DNA of 8,215 nt from Oscillospiraceae bacterium (GCA_009788105.1 WQSD01000050.1:1-8215), one strand, 5' to 3'. Counted from the first letter of the stretch, positions 1 through 5,449 are shown. The notes: generated from the letters alone by a model not told the origin. Made by a program: numbers and translations.

Positions 1-1
1 A

Positions 2-1342
2 CTATGGGACCATGGCGGTGGGAGCATTGCCGGTTTTGGTCATGATGAGCATTTCGACGACGAGCTATCTCTGTTAGAACTGAACTATGCCTTGAAAAAA
101 TCAGTAAGTCCCCGCAGAAAACTGGAGTTTGTTGGATTTGATGCCTGTTTGATGGCGACGGTTGAGGTTGGTGTGGTTGTTTCGGATTACGCAAAATATC
201 TTGTGGCGTCCCAAGACCTTGAGCCTGCCGAAGGCTGGGATTACGCCTTTCTCCGTGAAATTTCTGCCCGCCCCCATATAAACGGCGAAGCCCTTGGACG
301 GCTTATTTGCGATTATTATATGAAATTTTTCTCCGAAAACGGCGACCACGACCACTATCTCACCATGTCGGTAATTGACGTGCAAAAACTTACCGAGGTG
401 ATGAAATCTTTGGGGACATTCGGAGCGCAAGGCAAAGAAAAAATTTCCGGCGGCGGACTTGCCGCTATTGCCGAAACGCGGAGCAAAACCATAGCTTTCG
501 GAGGGTCATCATATCGTGACGCCAACTGCGATATGGTTGATATACGCGATATTTGCGAAGAGTTTCGCCCATACTTTATAGAATGCGCGGATATGCTGAA
601 AACCAGTCTTTATGGTGCGGTTGTGCATAATGTGCATAACGCAGAACACGACCTTGGCGGGCTGTCGGTGTACTTCGTTTATCACGGGGCAAGACAGGCA
701 CAGGCAAACCTTGATATTTACAGCGAGCTATATATGAGTGCAGATTATACCAACTTCCTTTTTGCTTTTGCCGATGGGGTGAGAGCAAGAGGAGGCACAC
801 TACGAGGGATTTTATCAGACTTTTTTTCACGTTCGACTCGAAGCACCGGTGAAACTATCATAGATGGAAAAACTTTTGTCTGTTCCCCTGTGCTGTACAA
901 AGAGGAGCATGGCGAAATGTGTGTGGTGGGTAATATTCATCATCAAAATTCAGAAGGCGGCGTGGCTTGGCTTGCTGTTGAGGACTGCCCTCTTATTTCT
1001 ACAAAAATTTCGGGTAGCACGAATACAGAAGTGCATTCTGTGCAGGTGCGGCATAACGATAAAACGGGCGAAATGTTGATTAAGATTGAAAAAAGTGATG
1101 ATGCCATGCCAAATGCGAAGATTTTAGGAATTCGATACGATTGCACTCCCATGAAACGCAAGGGGCTATTTCAATTAAAGCGCGGAGATAAACTGGAGCT
1201 TTTAGAGCCAGACGGCAATAGCAGGACTTTTCAGTTTACCATAGAGAAAAGTATCAAACTGGAGTATATAACCTCTATTGGTTATGTGGAAGGGTGTTGT
1301 GTGGCGGATATGTATGGGGACAAGTATTTTTGTAAATCTTGA
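2..1342 (+). CDS. Clostripain-family (peptidase C11) cysteine protease, 5'-truncated by the window edge
   Basis: The reading frame is open from base 2, so the start lies outside the window. The first visible residues contain DHGGG, with the catalytic-type His codon at 11-13. About 45 residues later comes FDACLM, with the nucleophile-type Cys codon at 146-148. This His then Cys pair, plus the following ASQDLEPAEGWDY segment, is the signature of clostripain-like C11 peptidases, which cleave after basic residues and are often secreted or self-processed. The remaining 390 or so residues include the usual SVIDVQKL segment and a C-terminal region of no recognised fold. Any signal peptide would be outside the window. 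The gene lies on the host side of the attachment site, so it is probably chromosomal and not phage cargo. A TTG at 92 is an internal codon, not a start, because the catalytic His lies upstream of it. The family is confident; substrate and location are not visible. Confidence 0.9.
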   Translation, partial: LWDHGGGSIAGFGHDEHFDDELSLLELNYALKKSVSPRRKLEFVGFDACLMATVEVGVVVSDYAKYLVASQDLEPAEGWDYAFLREISARPHINGEALGRLICDYYMKFFSENGDHDHYLTMSVIDVQKLTEVMKSLGTFGAQGKEKISGGGLAAIAETRSKTIAFGGSSYRDANCDMVDIRDICEEFRPYFIECADMLKTSLYGAVVHNVHNAEHDLGGLSVYFVYHGARQAQANLDIYSELYMSADYTNFLFAFADGVRARGGTLRGILSDFFSRSTRSTGETIIDGKTFVCSPVLYKEEHGEMCVVGNIHHQNSEGGVAWLAVEDCPLISTKISGSTNTEVHSVQVRHNDKTGEMLIKIEKSDDAMPNAKILGIRYDCTPMKRKGLFQLKRGDKLELLEPDGNSRTFQFTIEKSIKLEYITSIGYVEGCCVADMYGDKYFCKS

Positions 1343-1360
1343 AAGAATGCGAGTAAAAGG

Positions 1361-1377
1361 GTTGGCATAAAGCCAAC
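1361..1377 (+). terminator. Hairpin after the clostripain gene (weak terminator candidate)
   Basis: GTTGGC (1361-1366) pairs with GCCAAC (1372-1377) around the loop ATAAA. A flanking AAGGG and a later CCCTT could extend the stem with a bulge. It lies about 20 nt after the protease stop codon. No clear T-run follows, so termination is only a possibility. Confidence 0.35.
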
Positions 1378-1543
1378 AGTACCCTTCGTTTAATCGCGCG
1401 CATTCGGGGCAGTTATTTTCGCTTACGGGGAAATGAATTCCCCTTCATGCCTGTCATTCACTCGCCAACAGTACCCTTCGTTTAATCGCGCGCATTCGGG
1501 GCAGTTATTTTTCGCTTACGGGGAAATGAATTCCCCTTCATGC
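1372..1543. repeat. Imperfect tandem repeat, 92-bp period (79- and 80-bp copies)
   Basis: Bases 1372-1450 recur at 1464-1543, differing only by one extra T in the second copy, with a 13-bp spacer (1451-1463). Each copy contains a small hairpin, GGGGAA / TTCCCC around ATGAA (1427-1443 and 1520-1536). Directly after copy 2 an inverted partner of its middle part appears (1542-1558). There is no ORF. The repeat lies on the host side, before the tRNA fragment. Confidence 0.85.
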
Positions 1544-1558
1544 GAAAATAACTGCCCC
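1498..1558. repeat. Long inverted repeat (potential cruciform)
   Basis: The left arm 1498-1515 (GGGGCAGTT...TCGC) is complementary to the right arm 1542-1558 (GCGAAAATAACTGCCCC) apart from one bulged T. An inner 6-bp stem (1520-1525 with 1531-1536) extends the structure. The first tandem copy (1406-1422) matches the right arm without the bulge. No T-run follows, so this is more like a REP- or MITE-type palindrome than a terminator. Confidence 0.75.
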
Positions 1559-1615
1559 TCAGTGCTGATATTTCATTTCTGAAAAAAATGCAGTATTGGT
1601 GATTTGAAAGTAAAA

Positions 1616-1638
1616 AGGGTTCGCACAAAGCAAACCCT
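1616..1638 (+). other. Hairpin of the AGGGTT/AACCCT type
   Basis: AGGGTT (1616-1621) pairs with AACCCT (1633-1638), with an inner GC/GC pair across a mismatch. The A-rich 5' flank and GATTTATT 3' flank give a poor terminator. It resembles the hairpin at 1361-1377 in style. The rest of the stretch 1343-1766 shows no gene. Confidence 0.35.
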
Positions 1639-1696
1639 GATTTATTCGTGTCGCGTTGCGACGTTCGCTCACGCACTACGGACTGCTCCATTTCCG

Positions 1697-1722
1697 AAAA
1701 AAAGCGTAAAGGACAACGCTTT
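1697..1722 (-). terminator. Intrinsic terminator downstream of the tRNA-Val fragment
   Basis: On the minus strand AAAGCG, a 10-nt loop and CGCTTT are followed by four more T (stem 1701-1706 with 1717-1722; T-run over 1697-1703). It lies about 45 nt beyond the CCA end of the tRNA remnant and is in the right orientation to have terminated the original tRNA transcript. Confidence 0.6.
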
Positions 1723-1766
1723 CTTTTCAGAAATTACGCTGTCCTTCGGCGCTTACTAAAAACGCT

Positions 1767-1812
1767 TGGTGGGGATACACGAATTCGAATCATGGACCTC
1801 TTGCATGTCAAA
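1767..1812 (-). other. 3' fragment of tRNA-Val(GAC): prophage attachment site
   Basis: Read on the minus strand, 1811-1805 is an anticodon loop TTGACAT (anticodon GAC at 1809-1807, U33 and A37 present). Next come the 3' anticodon stem GCAAG (1804-1800), a 5-nt variable loop (1799-1795), and a T arm CATGA / TTCGAAT / TCGTG (1794-1778) with five pairs. Then follow the 3' acceptor strand TATCCCC (1777-1771), discriminator A, and encoded CCA (1769-1767). Upstream of the loop, the expected 5' anticodon stem (CTTGC), D arm and 5' acceptor (GGGGATA) are absent: the bases are AATCT and then unrelated sequence. A tRNA cut in its anticodon loop next to an integrase gene is the classic result of tyrosine-integrase insertion. 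The intact copy should be at the other prophage end. Confidence 0.85.
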
Positions 1813-1813
1813 G

Positions 1814-1830
1814 ATTTCGCTGTGCGAAAT
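1814..1830. other. Perfect 7-bp inverted repeat at the attachment junction
   Basis: ATTTCGC (1814-1820) and GCGAAAT (1824-1830) flank TGT. It starts two bases after tRNA homology ends and is 52 bp from the integrase stop codon. It could be an integrase or excisionase binding site, or the hairpin ending the integrase mRNA. It has no strong T-run on either strand. Confidence 0.5.
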
Positions 1831-1881
1831 ATCGTTGATGCAAAGCGTTATTTTCAATTCGTAGCTTTGAAAATGACTCTA

Positions 1882-2997
1882 TCAATTAAAGGCAGACATA
1901 ACATCTCCCATTAAACTTGCGGGAGTATTATCCACTACATGTGAGTAGATATTCAACGTTATGTCCACCTTGGCGTGTCCCGCAAGATACTGCACTTTTT
2001 TAATGTTTACCCCAGCCATTATTAGGTTGGTGATATACGTGTGCCGCAGGATGTGTGGCGTTACTTTGAAATCAATGCTCCGCTCCACACCGTGCGAAGT
2101 GACAGACTGTGATTCACCCTCTTTCAGCATTCGACGCGTGACATTTGCCCACATATTTTTGAACGCCGTGTACGTGTACATTTTGCCGTCTCTATTGCAG
2201 ATGACGAAATCTGAACTGCGTTCAATGTTTAATAAGTAGTCTACCAACACAGGAGGGATAGGGATGTCCCGTTTGGCGGCATTGCTTTTCAACTTGTCCG
2301 ATAATACTGGTCGGACGTTATCCTCGAAAATCAACGTCCTGCGTACCTGTATGTGGGGGGTGAACCCGAAATGCACGCAGTCCCATTTTAGCCCCAGTAT
2401 TTCTTCCCTTCTCATGCCTGTGTAAAGCCCCAACATAATAAACAGGTGTGCGGAAGTACCTTCCACCGCATTCAAAAGCACTTGTGACTGTTCTGCGGTC
2501 AAGGGTGTTTTTTCTTTTGCTTTATATCCTTTAGCTTTCAAGGTGTTGCAGGGCGAACGCTGGATAATTCTATTTTCTTCTGCCGCTCCAAAAATTCGTT
2601 TTAATGTCGAGACCACTTTAATTTGCGATGACTGCGACATATCTTTCATACCAACGAGAATGGCACACACATCATCCGGAGTGACGTTTTTCATCTTTTT
2701 GTCGCCTATGTGCGGACAAATATGCTTGTTAATGGCGTTCCTCAAATCAAAACACCTTGCGGCGGACAATTCGGCGGTATTTAACTTGTACCATCGCTGT
2801 GCATACTCCGCAACCGTCATATTGTCGTGGATTGCGACACCTTCTTCGTAGAGCCACATATATTCTTTATATTTCCGCTCCAGTTTCTTTTTGTCACGGT
2901 CGTATAGGGATGTGTAGCCCCCGCCAAGTTTCTTCACTTGCTTACGGTAGATGTCTTTGCTCTCGATGTATTGACACTGGAATGCTTGTTTGGGCAT
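1882..2997 (-). CDS. int: Tyrosine-recombinase phage integrase
   Basis: This 371-residue protein catalyses site-specific integration and excision of the prophage. The N-terminus (1-55) carries a GGGYTSLYDRDKK segment like the arm-binding domain of Tn916-type integrases. Residues about 58-155 form the SAM-like core-binding domain (MTVAEYAQRWYKLN). The catalytic domain (165-365) has the complete active site: R196 (TGMRREE), K237 (DKLKSNA), H315 and R318 (HILRH), H341 (GHAKVD) and nucleophile Y351 (NIYSHV). Length is typical for the family. The ATG start is preceded by GAGG about 8 nt upstream, inside the end of the lipoprotein gene. That gene's stop overlaps this start as TAATG, so translation is probably coupled. 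The 3' end faces the tRNA-Val fragment, which is the expected target. Intact and probably functional. Confidence 0.97.
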   Translation of the reverse strand: MPKQAFQCQYIESKDIYRKQVKKLGGGYTSLYDRDKKKLERKYKEYMWLYEEGVAIHDNMTVAEYAQRWYKLNTAELSAARCFDLRNAINKHICPHIGDKKMKNVTPDDVCAILVGMKDMSQSSQIKVVSTLKRIFGAAEENRIIQRSPCNTLKAKGYKAKEKTPLTAEQSQVLLNAVEGTSAHLFIMLGLYTGMRREEILGLKWDCVHFGFTPHIQVRRTLIFEDNVRPVLSDKLKSNAAKRDIPIPPVLVDYLLNIERSSDFVICNRDGKMYTYTAFKNMWANVTRRMLKEGESQSVTSHGVERSIDFKVTPHILRHTYITNLIMAGVNIKKVQYLAGHAKVDITLNIYSHVVDNTPASLMGDVMSAFN

Positions 2998-3362
2998 TAT
3001 TGCGCCTCAAAGATTTCAATCGCGCCAGCGTGGCGTGTTTCAATAATAAACCTTCCGTTTCGTACCCATCCTTGTTCGCCCATCATGGGGAAATTGTCAA
3101 ACGCAGTATTGAGTGCTGAAACGGAAGAAAATTCATAAATCGCAACTTTTTGACCTCCGTCTACCAGCCGTCCGCCAATGTAAAAAAGCACACCCTCGGT
3201 CGCCCCTATTAGTTGGAACCGCGGAGTATTTTCGTCGAACAATTCGTATTCGGCTCTTATAGCCTCAACGAAATCTTCGAGAGACGCGCTATCGTTGCCA
3301 CAGCCCACCAGTAGCGACACACCCATTATAAACGCCAACCCTGCAATTAAAACTCTTTTCAT
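2997..3362 (-). CDS. Small prophage lipoprotein (unrecognised family)
   Basis: The 121-residue product begins with MKR, a hydrophobic stretch, and a lipobox LLVGC with the lipidated Cys at 21, followed by GNDSAS. It should therefore be exported, processed by signal peptidase II and anchored outside the cytoplasmic membrane. The mature part (about 100 residues) looks like a compact alpha/beta domain (SLEDFVEAIRAEYELF, VLFYIGGRLVDGGQKVAIYEF) with no family I recognise. The start has AAGGAG 7 nt upstream. It lies between the repressor and integrase genes on the same strand and overlaps the integrase start by one base, so it is probably expressed in the lysogen. By position it resembles the superinfection-exclusion lipoprotein (Ltp) of Streptococcus thermophilus phage TP-J34, but I see no sequence similarity. 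That role is inference. Confidence 0.85.
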   Translation of the reverse strand: MKRVLIAGLAFIMGVSLLVGCGNDSASLEDFVEAIRAEYELFDENTPRFQLIGATEGVLFYIGGRLVDGGQKVAIYEFSSVSALNTAFDNFPMMGEQGWVRNGRFIIETRHAGAIEIFEAQ

Positions 3363-3376
3363 AACTTTTCTCCTTG

Positions 3377-3398
3377 CCCGCTTTGCGGGTCTTTTTTT
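3377..3398 (+). terminator. Plus-strand intrinsic terminator between lipoprotein and repressor genes
   Basis: CCCGC (3377-3381), loop TTT and GCGGG (3385-3389) are followed by TC and seven T (3392-3398). The U-tract is on the plus strand, although both neighbouring genes read on the minus strand. On the minus strand the same hairpin lies just 5' of the lipoprotein SD and has no U-tract. It would stop rightward transcripts entering the repressor gene antisense. It overlaps the last two bases of the repressor gene. Confidence 0.7.
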
Positions 3399-4050
3399 AT
3401 TTTATCCTACTCACCGAAACAACTGCCCTGCCGATAACGGTTACTTGGTCAAGTATCGGACCAACATAAACCAAAGGCGGGTATGCGGGGTTTTCACTTG
3501 ATAGGGTCAAAATGCCTTTTTCGGCATCGTAATGGACACGTTTAAGCGTGTATTCGTCATCTATGCAGACCGCCGCAACTTGTCCGTTGTCCACCATTGG
3601 CTGTTCTTTGATAAGTACAAAATCACCGGGTTTAATGCCTATCCCTATCATGCTATCGCCCCTGATTTTGAAACTAAAGTCTGCGTCAACATCACAACCA
3701 ACGTCTATGTAGTCGCTGTCACCATCACCCCCATAGATAGGCTTTCCCGCCGCTATATGTCCCAGTATTGGTATGCGGTGGCGTTTGATTGGGACAATAT
3801 CCCCTTGGTTTTTCAGTAGCCTTGCGGTGTGCGGTGTCGGGTCGTCTGTTTTGAGTAACAGATAGTCCGCCGACACTTCAAAGTAATCAGATAGCTTGAT
3901 TACTGCCCCGTAGGACGGTTTGCTCCTATCCATTTTCCAATCAGTAAAATTTCCCTGCGCTACACCTATTGCTACAGCAACAGATTTTTGGTTTATTCCT
4001 CTTTCTTTTGCTAATCTTAGTACGCGGTCGATAGTTCTTTCAACAGTCAT
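3397..4050 (-). CDS. LexA/CI-like phage repressor (HTH plus S24 autopeptidase)
   Basis: This is the likely lysogeny repressor, 217 residues from the ATG at 4050. That start is preferred because AGAGG lies 5 nt upstream; the alternative GTG at 4056 would have no room for an SD. Residues about 4-65 are a Cro/CI-type helix-turn-helix (NQKSVAVAIGVAQGNFTDWK) followed by the SADYLL segment usual in this family. Residues about 90-215 are a peptidase S24 domain. The cleavage site is AAGKP (A101-G102), the catalytic Ser is S133 in RGDSM, and the general base Lys is K170 in EYTLKRVHY. All are present, so RecA-stimulated self-cleavage and SOS induction are expected. The gene diverges from a strong rightward promoter containing a palindromic operator. 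Its own promoter is not obvious; a TATACT on the minus strand near 4108-4113 overlaps that operator region. Confidence 0.95.
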   Translation of the reverse strand: MTVERTIDRVLRLAKERGINQKSVAVAIGVAQGNFTDWKMDRSKPSYGAVIKLSDYFEVSADYLLLKTDDPTPHTARLLKNQGDIVPIKRHRIPILGHIAAGKPIYGGDGDSDYIDVGCDVDADFSFKIRGDSMIGIGIKPGDFVLIKEQPMVDNGQVAAVCIDDEYTLKRVHYDAEKGILTLSSENPAYPPLVYVGPILDQVTVIGRAVVSVSRIK

Positions 4051-4085
4051 TTTCACCTCTTTATAAATTTATTTTTGTAAAGTTG

Positions 4086-4114
4086 TTGACAAAATACTTA
4101 TTAAGTAGTATAAT
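4086..4114 (+). promoter_or_regulatory. Rightward sigma-A promoter P1
   Basis: TTGACA (4086-4091) and TATAAT (4109-4114) are separated by exactly 17 bp, a consensus vegetative promoter. Transcription should begin near 4121 and run right into the structured region. The spacer contains a perfect palindromic operator, so repressor bound there would occlude RNA polymerase. Confidence 0.88.
4095..4107. promoter_or_regulatory. Repressor operator O1 (13-bp palindrome)
   Basis: TACTTA-T-TAAGTA lies inside the P1 spacer, 45 bp from the repressor start. Its reverse complement, with flanks, matches the operator at 5912-5924 over 17 bp (ACTACTTAATAAGTATT). Two identical palindromes placed identically in two promoters strongly suggest the binding site of the adjacent repressor. 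Confidence 0.8.
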
Positions 4115-4120
4115 AGATAT

Positions 4121-4460
4121 ACCACAGTTCAAAGTTAGGTGGGGGAATGCGCCCCCACCGTCACCTTGCCTTATTTGTTTTCCATAACCCCGTTGCAACA
4201 AGATTACGCTTGCTCGGTTAGTTTTTAGTCCGGACACACCGGTATTCCATCAAGCCTACACCAAACCTTTTTTTACGTGGTCTGTTCCACGATATGGTGT
4301 ACTTTTGCAATAATGCGTAGCTCCGCATTGAGCTACTTCTTTGGCGAGGCGTCTCACTTCGGCAGTTAAGGTTCTGCTCTGTTTATGCTCTACGCATCGA
4401 CTTTATATGGACAGAGCAAAATCAAAAGTGCTTTCAAAGTAAGCACCTCCTTTCTTGCTC
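4121..4460 (+). ncRNA. Candidate structured RNA transcribed from P1 (no known family recognised)
   Basis: About 400 nt between P1 and the next start codon hold no convincing ORF but many complementary segments. They are: 4138-4145/4152-4159 (8 bp, GC-rich); 4185-4189/4216-4220 enclosing 4199-4202/4209-4212; 4230-4233/4239-4242; 4257-4263/4295-4301 (7 bp) enclosing 4276-4280/4287-4291; two exclusive 6-bp hairpins at 4312-4335; 4345-4349/4357-4361; and a 13-pair hairpin 4375-4387/4406-4418 with three GU pairs. The loop of the last hairpin (4390-4397) is fully complementary to 4313-4320, allowing a pseudoknot. A final hairpin 4428-4433/4441-4446 precedes a pyrimidine-rich CTCCTTTCTT tract. GU pairs favour the plus strand as the RNA. 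It could be a free small RNA or a long 5' leader of the gene at 4529. The 3' end is uncertain. Confidence 0.55.
4375..4418 (+). other. 13-pair hairpin with pseudoknot-capable loop
   Basis: TGCTCTGTTTATG (4375-4387) pairs with 4406-4418 through ten Watson-Crick and three GU pairs. The 18-nt loop contains CTACGCAT (4390-4397), perfectly complementary to ATGCGTAG (4313-4320) about 70 nt upstream. It is the strongest element of the candidate RNA. Confidence 0.6.
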
Positions 4461-4505
4461 ATTAGAGCCTTAAATGTTGAGTGTTGGCTTTGGACTGTGG
4501 CTGTT

Positions 4506-4522
4506 AAAATAAAATTTAGGAG
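4506..4522 (+). repeat. Leader/RBS repeat, copy 1
   Basis: AAAATAAAATTTAGGAG lies directly before the start of the gene at 4529 and includes its SD (TAGGAG, 6 nt from ATG). The identical 17-mer is at 5211-5227, and a one-mismatch copy is at 4922-4938. Confidence 0.8.
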
Positions 4523-4528
4523 TAAATC

Positions 4529-4804
4529 ATGAATGAACTTGAAAAATACACAACAGAGGAACTGGTGAACGAAATCAAGGGTCGAAGCGATATATCTTTT
4601 TATCTCGGTAGAGAGGCATACGACCCAAGCGGTGAGCTTGCACACCAACTTGAAATGGTTAAAAACCTAAGTTCAGAAATGATGGAATGCTTCCACTCAC
4701 GGGAGCGCACTATACGTTACTTTTGGGGTGCTGTGGTGGGATTGGTTATTCCTTTAGCCATATCCGTTCCTCTTACGATGTTCATCTTGTCAATAATACG
4801 GTGA
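4529..4804 (+). CDS. Small tail-anchored-type membrane protein, unknown function
   Basis: 91 residues. The first 60 or so are charged and helical (LEKYTTEELVNEIKGRSD, then GELAHQLEMVKNLSSEMMECFHSRERTIR). One strongly hydrophobic segment at about 64-90 (FWGAVVGLVIPLAISVPLTMFILSII) ends the protein. This suggests a cytoplasmic helical domain anchored in the membrane by its C-terminus. The ATG has TAGGAG 6 nt upstream within the shared 17-nt leader. It is the first gene after promoter P1 and the candidate structured RNA. I do not recognise a family. Being an early, repressor-controlled phage membrane protein, it could affect host physiology or exclusion, but nothing in the sequence proves this. 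Confidence 0.75.
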   Translation: MNELEKYTTEELVNEIKGRSDISFYLGREAYDPSGELAHQLEMVKNLSSEMMECFHSRERTIRYFWGAVVGLVIPLAISVPLTMFILSIIR

Positions 4805-4851
4805 TTAAGGATACGGCTATTGGTAAAACCAAGCTGTGGCACAACAACATA

Positions 4852-4866
4852 AAGACACTGTGTCTT
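4852..4866. other. Short hairpin AAGACA/TGTCTT between small genes
   Basis: AAGACA (4852-4857), CTG, TGTCTT (4861-4866). No T-run follows on the plus strand. The 142-nt gap 4805-4946 otherwise shows only the A-rich leader before the next gene. Confidence 0.3.
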
Positions 4867-4921
4867 AAATGCTCTTCATAGTCGTGCATATATTTCATTT
4901 TTATTCATTCTAATCACCTTA

Positions 4922-4938
4922 AAAATAAAAGTTAGGAG
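4922..4938 (+). repeat. Leader/RBS repeat, copy 2
   Basis: AAAATAAAAGTTAGGAG differs at one base from copies 1 and 3. It supplies the SD (AGGAGG) for the gene at 4947. Confidence 0.8.
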
Positions 4939-4946
4939 GTTACATC

Positions 4947-5162
4947 ATGCCAATAACAAACACTTATACCGAACTTGGCGAGCTTTCAAAAAAATACGTT
5001 AGGGAAGCCTTTGAACGCTATTTGAATACTGTAAATGATGCCGAGGAATTACTCAAGATGGCTTTTGAAGTTGATAAAAAAATTAGCTACTACAAGGAGA
5101 AAAACGGAGATTATTCAAGCACCTTTGGTAAAGATAGAAATGCTTACCGAGATGAAGTTTAA
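4947..5162 (+). CDS. Small acidic-helical protein, unknown function
   Basis: 71 residues with no Cys, no membrane segment and no recognised domain. The sequence predicts mostly helix (YTELGELSKKYVREAFERYL, then DAEELLKMAFEVDKKISYYKEK) with a polar tail. The ATG follows AGGAGG at 7 nt, within the shared leader motif. It is the second of three small genes in the P1 unit. It is separated from its neighbours by 142 and 71 nt and not overlapped, unusual for phage early genes and suggestive of individually inserted cassettes. Coding status rests on the strong RBS and repeated context. Confidence 0.7.
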   Translation: MPITNTYTELGELSKKYVREAFERYLNTVNDAEELLKMAFEVDKKISYYKEKNGDYSSTFGKDRNAYRDEV

Positions 5163-5210
5163 TAACTACTCTCCTTCTGTTTTGACGCAAGGCTTTGTGT
5201 GTGTTTGATA

Positions 5211-5227
5211 AAAATAAAATTTAGGAG
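5211..5227 (+). repeat. Leader/RBS repeat, copy 3
   Basis: AAAATAAAATTTAGGAG is identical over 17 nt to copy 1 and supplies the SD of the gene at 5234. Confidence 0.8.
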
Positions 5228-5233
5228 GTCAAC

Positions 5234-5449
5234 ATGGGATATTCAATCCTTGACGCTTTATGTGCTGTTGAAGTACTTGAAGAGCGTGTACAAGGCATCG
5301 CATCTTTTACGAAGTTTTTATTGGCGATAGAACTTCGTGCGGATAAAACTAACGATGTAGCGGTTAAAAAGCAAATCGAAGAAATAGAAAAATTTATTTG
5401 GAGAGAGTTGTCGAAAGAAATTGACCCCGACCGAAATGATTTTTCCTAA
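5234..5449 (+). CDS. Small helical protein, unknown function
   Basis: 71 residues, probably two or three helices (ILDALCAVEVLEERVQGIASFTKFLLAIELRA, then VAVKKQIEEIEKFIWRELSKEI) with a polar end. I recognise no family. The hydrophobic-residue spacing in the first helix suggests a helical bundle or dimer, not a membrane segment. AGGAGG lies 6 nt before the ATG. Its stop codon overlaps the stop of the convergent DUF2513 gene by 4 nt (5446-5449). It ends the P1 unit, whose transcript should run antisense through that gene to the terminator at 5816. Confidence 0.72.
   Translation: MGYSILDALCAVEVLEERVQGIASFTKFLLAIELRADKTNDVAVKKQIEEIEKFIWRELSKEIDPDRNDFS

Noticed and set aside
1372..1543. CRISPR array
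   Set aside because: Only two long copies exist, with a single 13-bp spacer and no cas genes.
1767..1840. A complete tRNA gene beside the integrase
   Set aside because: The 5' half (acceptor strand, D arm, 5' anticodon stem) cannot be found. Only the 3' fragment is present.
2229..2240. Third operator-like half site (TTAATAAGTA) inside the integrase gene
   Set aside because: Only one half matches well, it is in coding sequence, and no promoter is nearby.
4148..4222. Plus-strand leader peptide of 24 codons starting MRPHRHLALF
   Set aside because: The ATG lies in the loop of a GC-rich 8-bp hairpin, with only G-rich sequence as SD. No repeated amino-acid codons suggest attenuation.
4218..4328. 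Minus-strand 36-codon ORF (starts MRSYALLQKY) in the region before the early genes
   Set aside because: Its SD is weak, it overlaps the alternative RNA hairpins, and the plus strand has the strong promoter and GU-paired helices. I prefer the RNA explanation, though a tiny basic peptide is not excluded.
4444..4455. A 16S rRNA gene fragment
   Set aside because: Only 12 nt match the rRNA 3' end, and the sequence upstream is unrelated. Kept only as an anti-SD observation.
4687..4881. 64-codon plus-strand ORF overlapping the membrane protein gene
   Set aside because: It lies in another frame of the gene at 4529, lacks an SD and has no recognisable content.
4782..4889. Minus-strand 35-codon ORF with a hydrophobic segment (starts MHDYEEHLRH)
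   Set aside because: It has no SD at its ATG, and its hydrophobic part is the antisense reading of the membrane segment of the gene at 4529.
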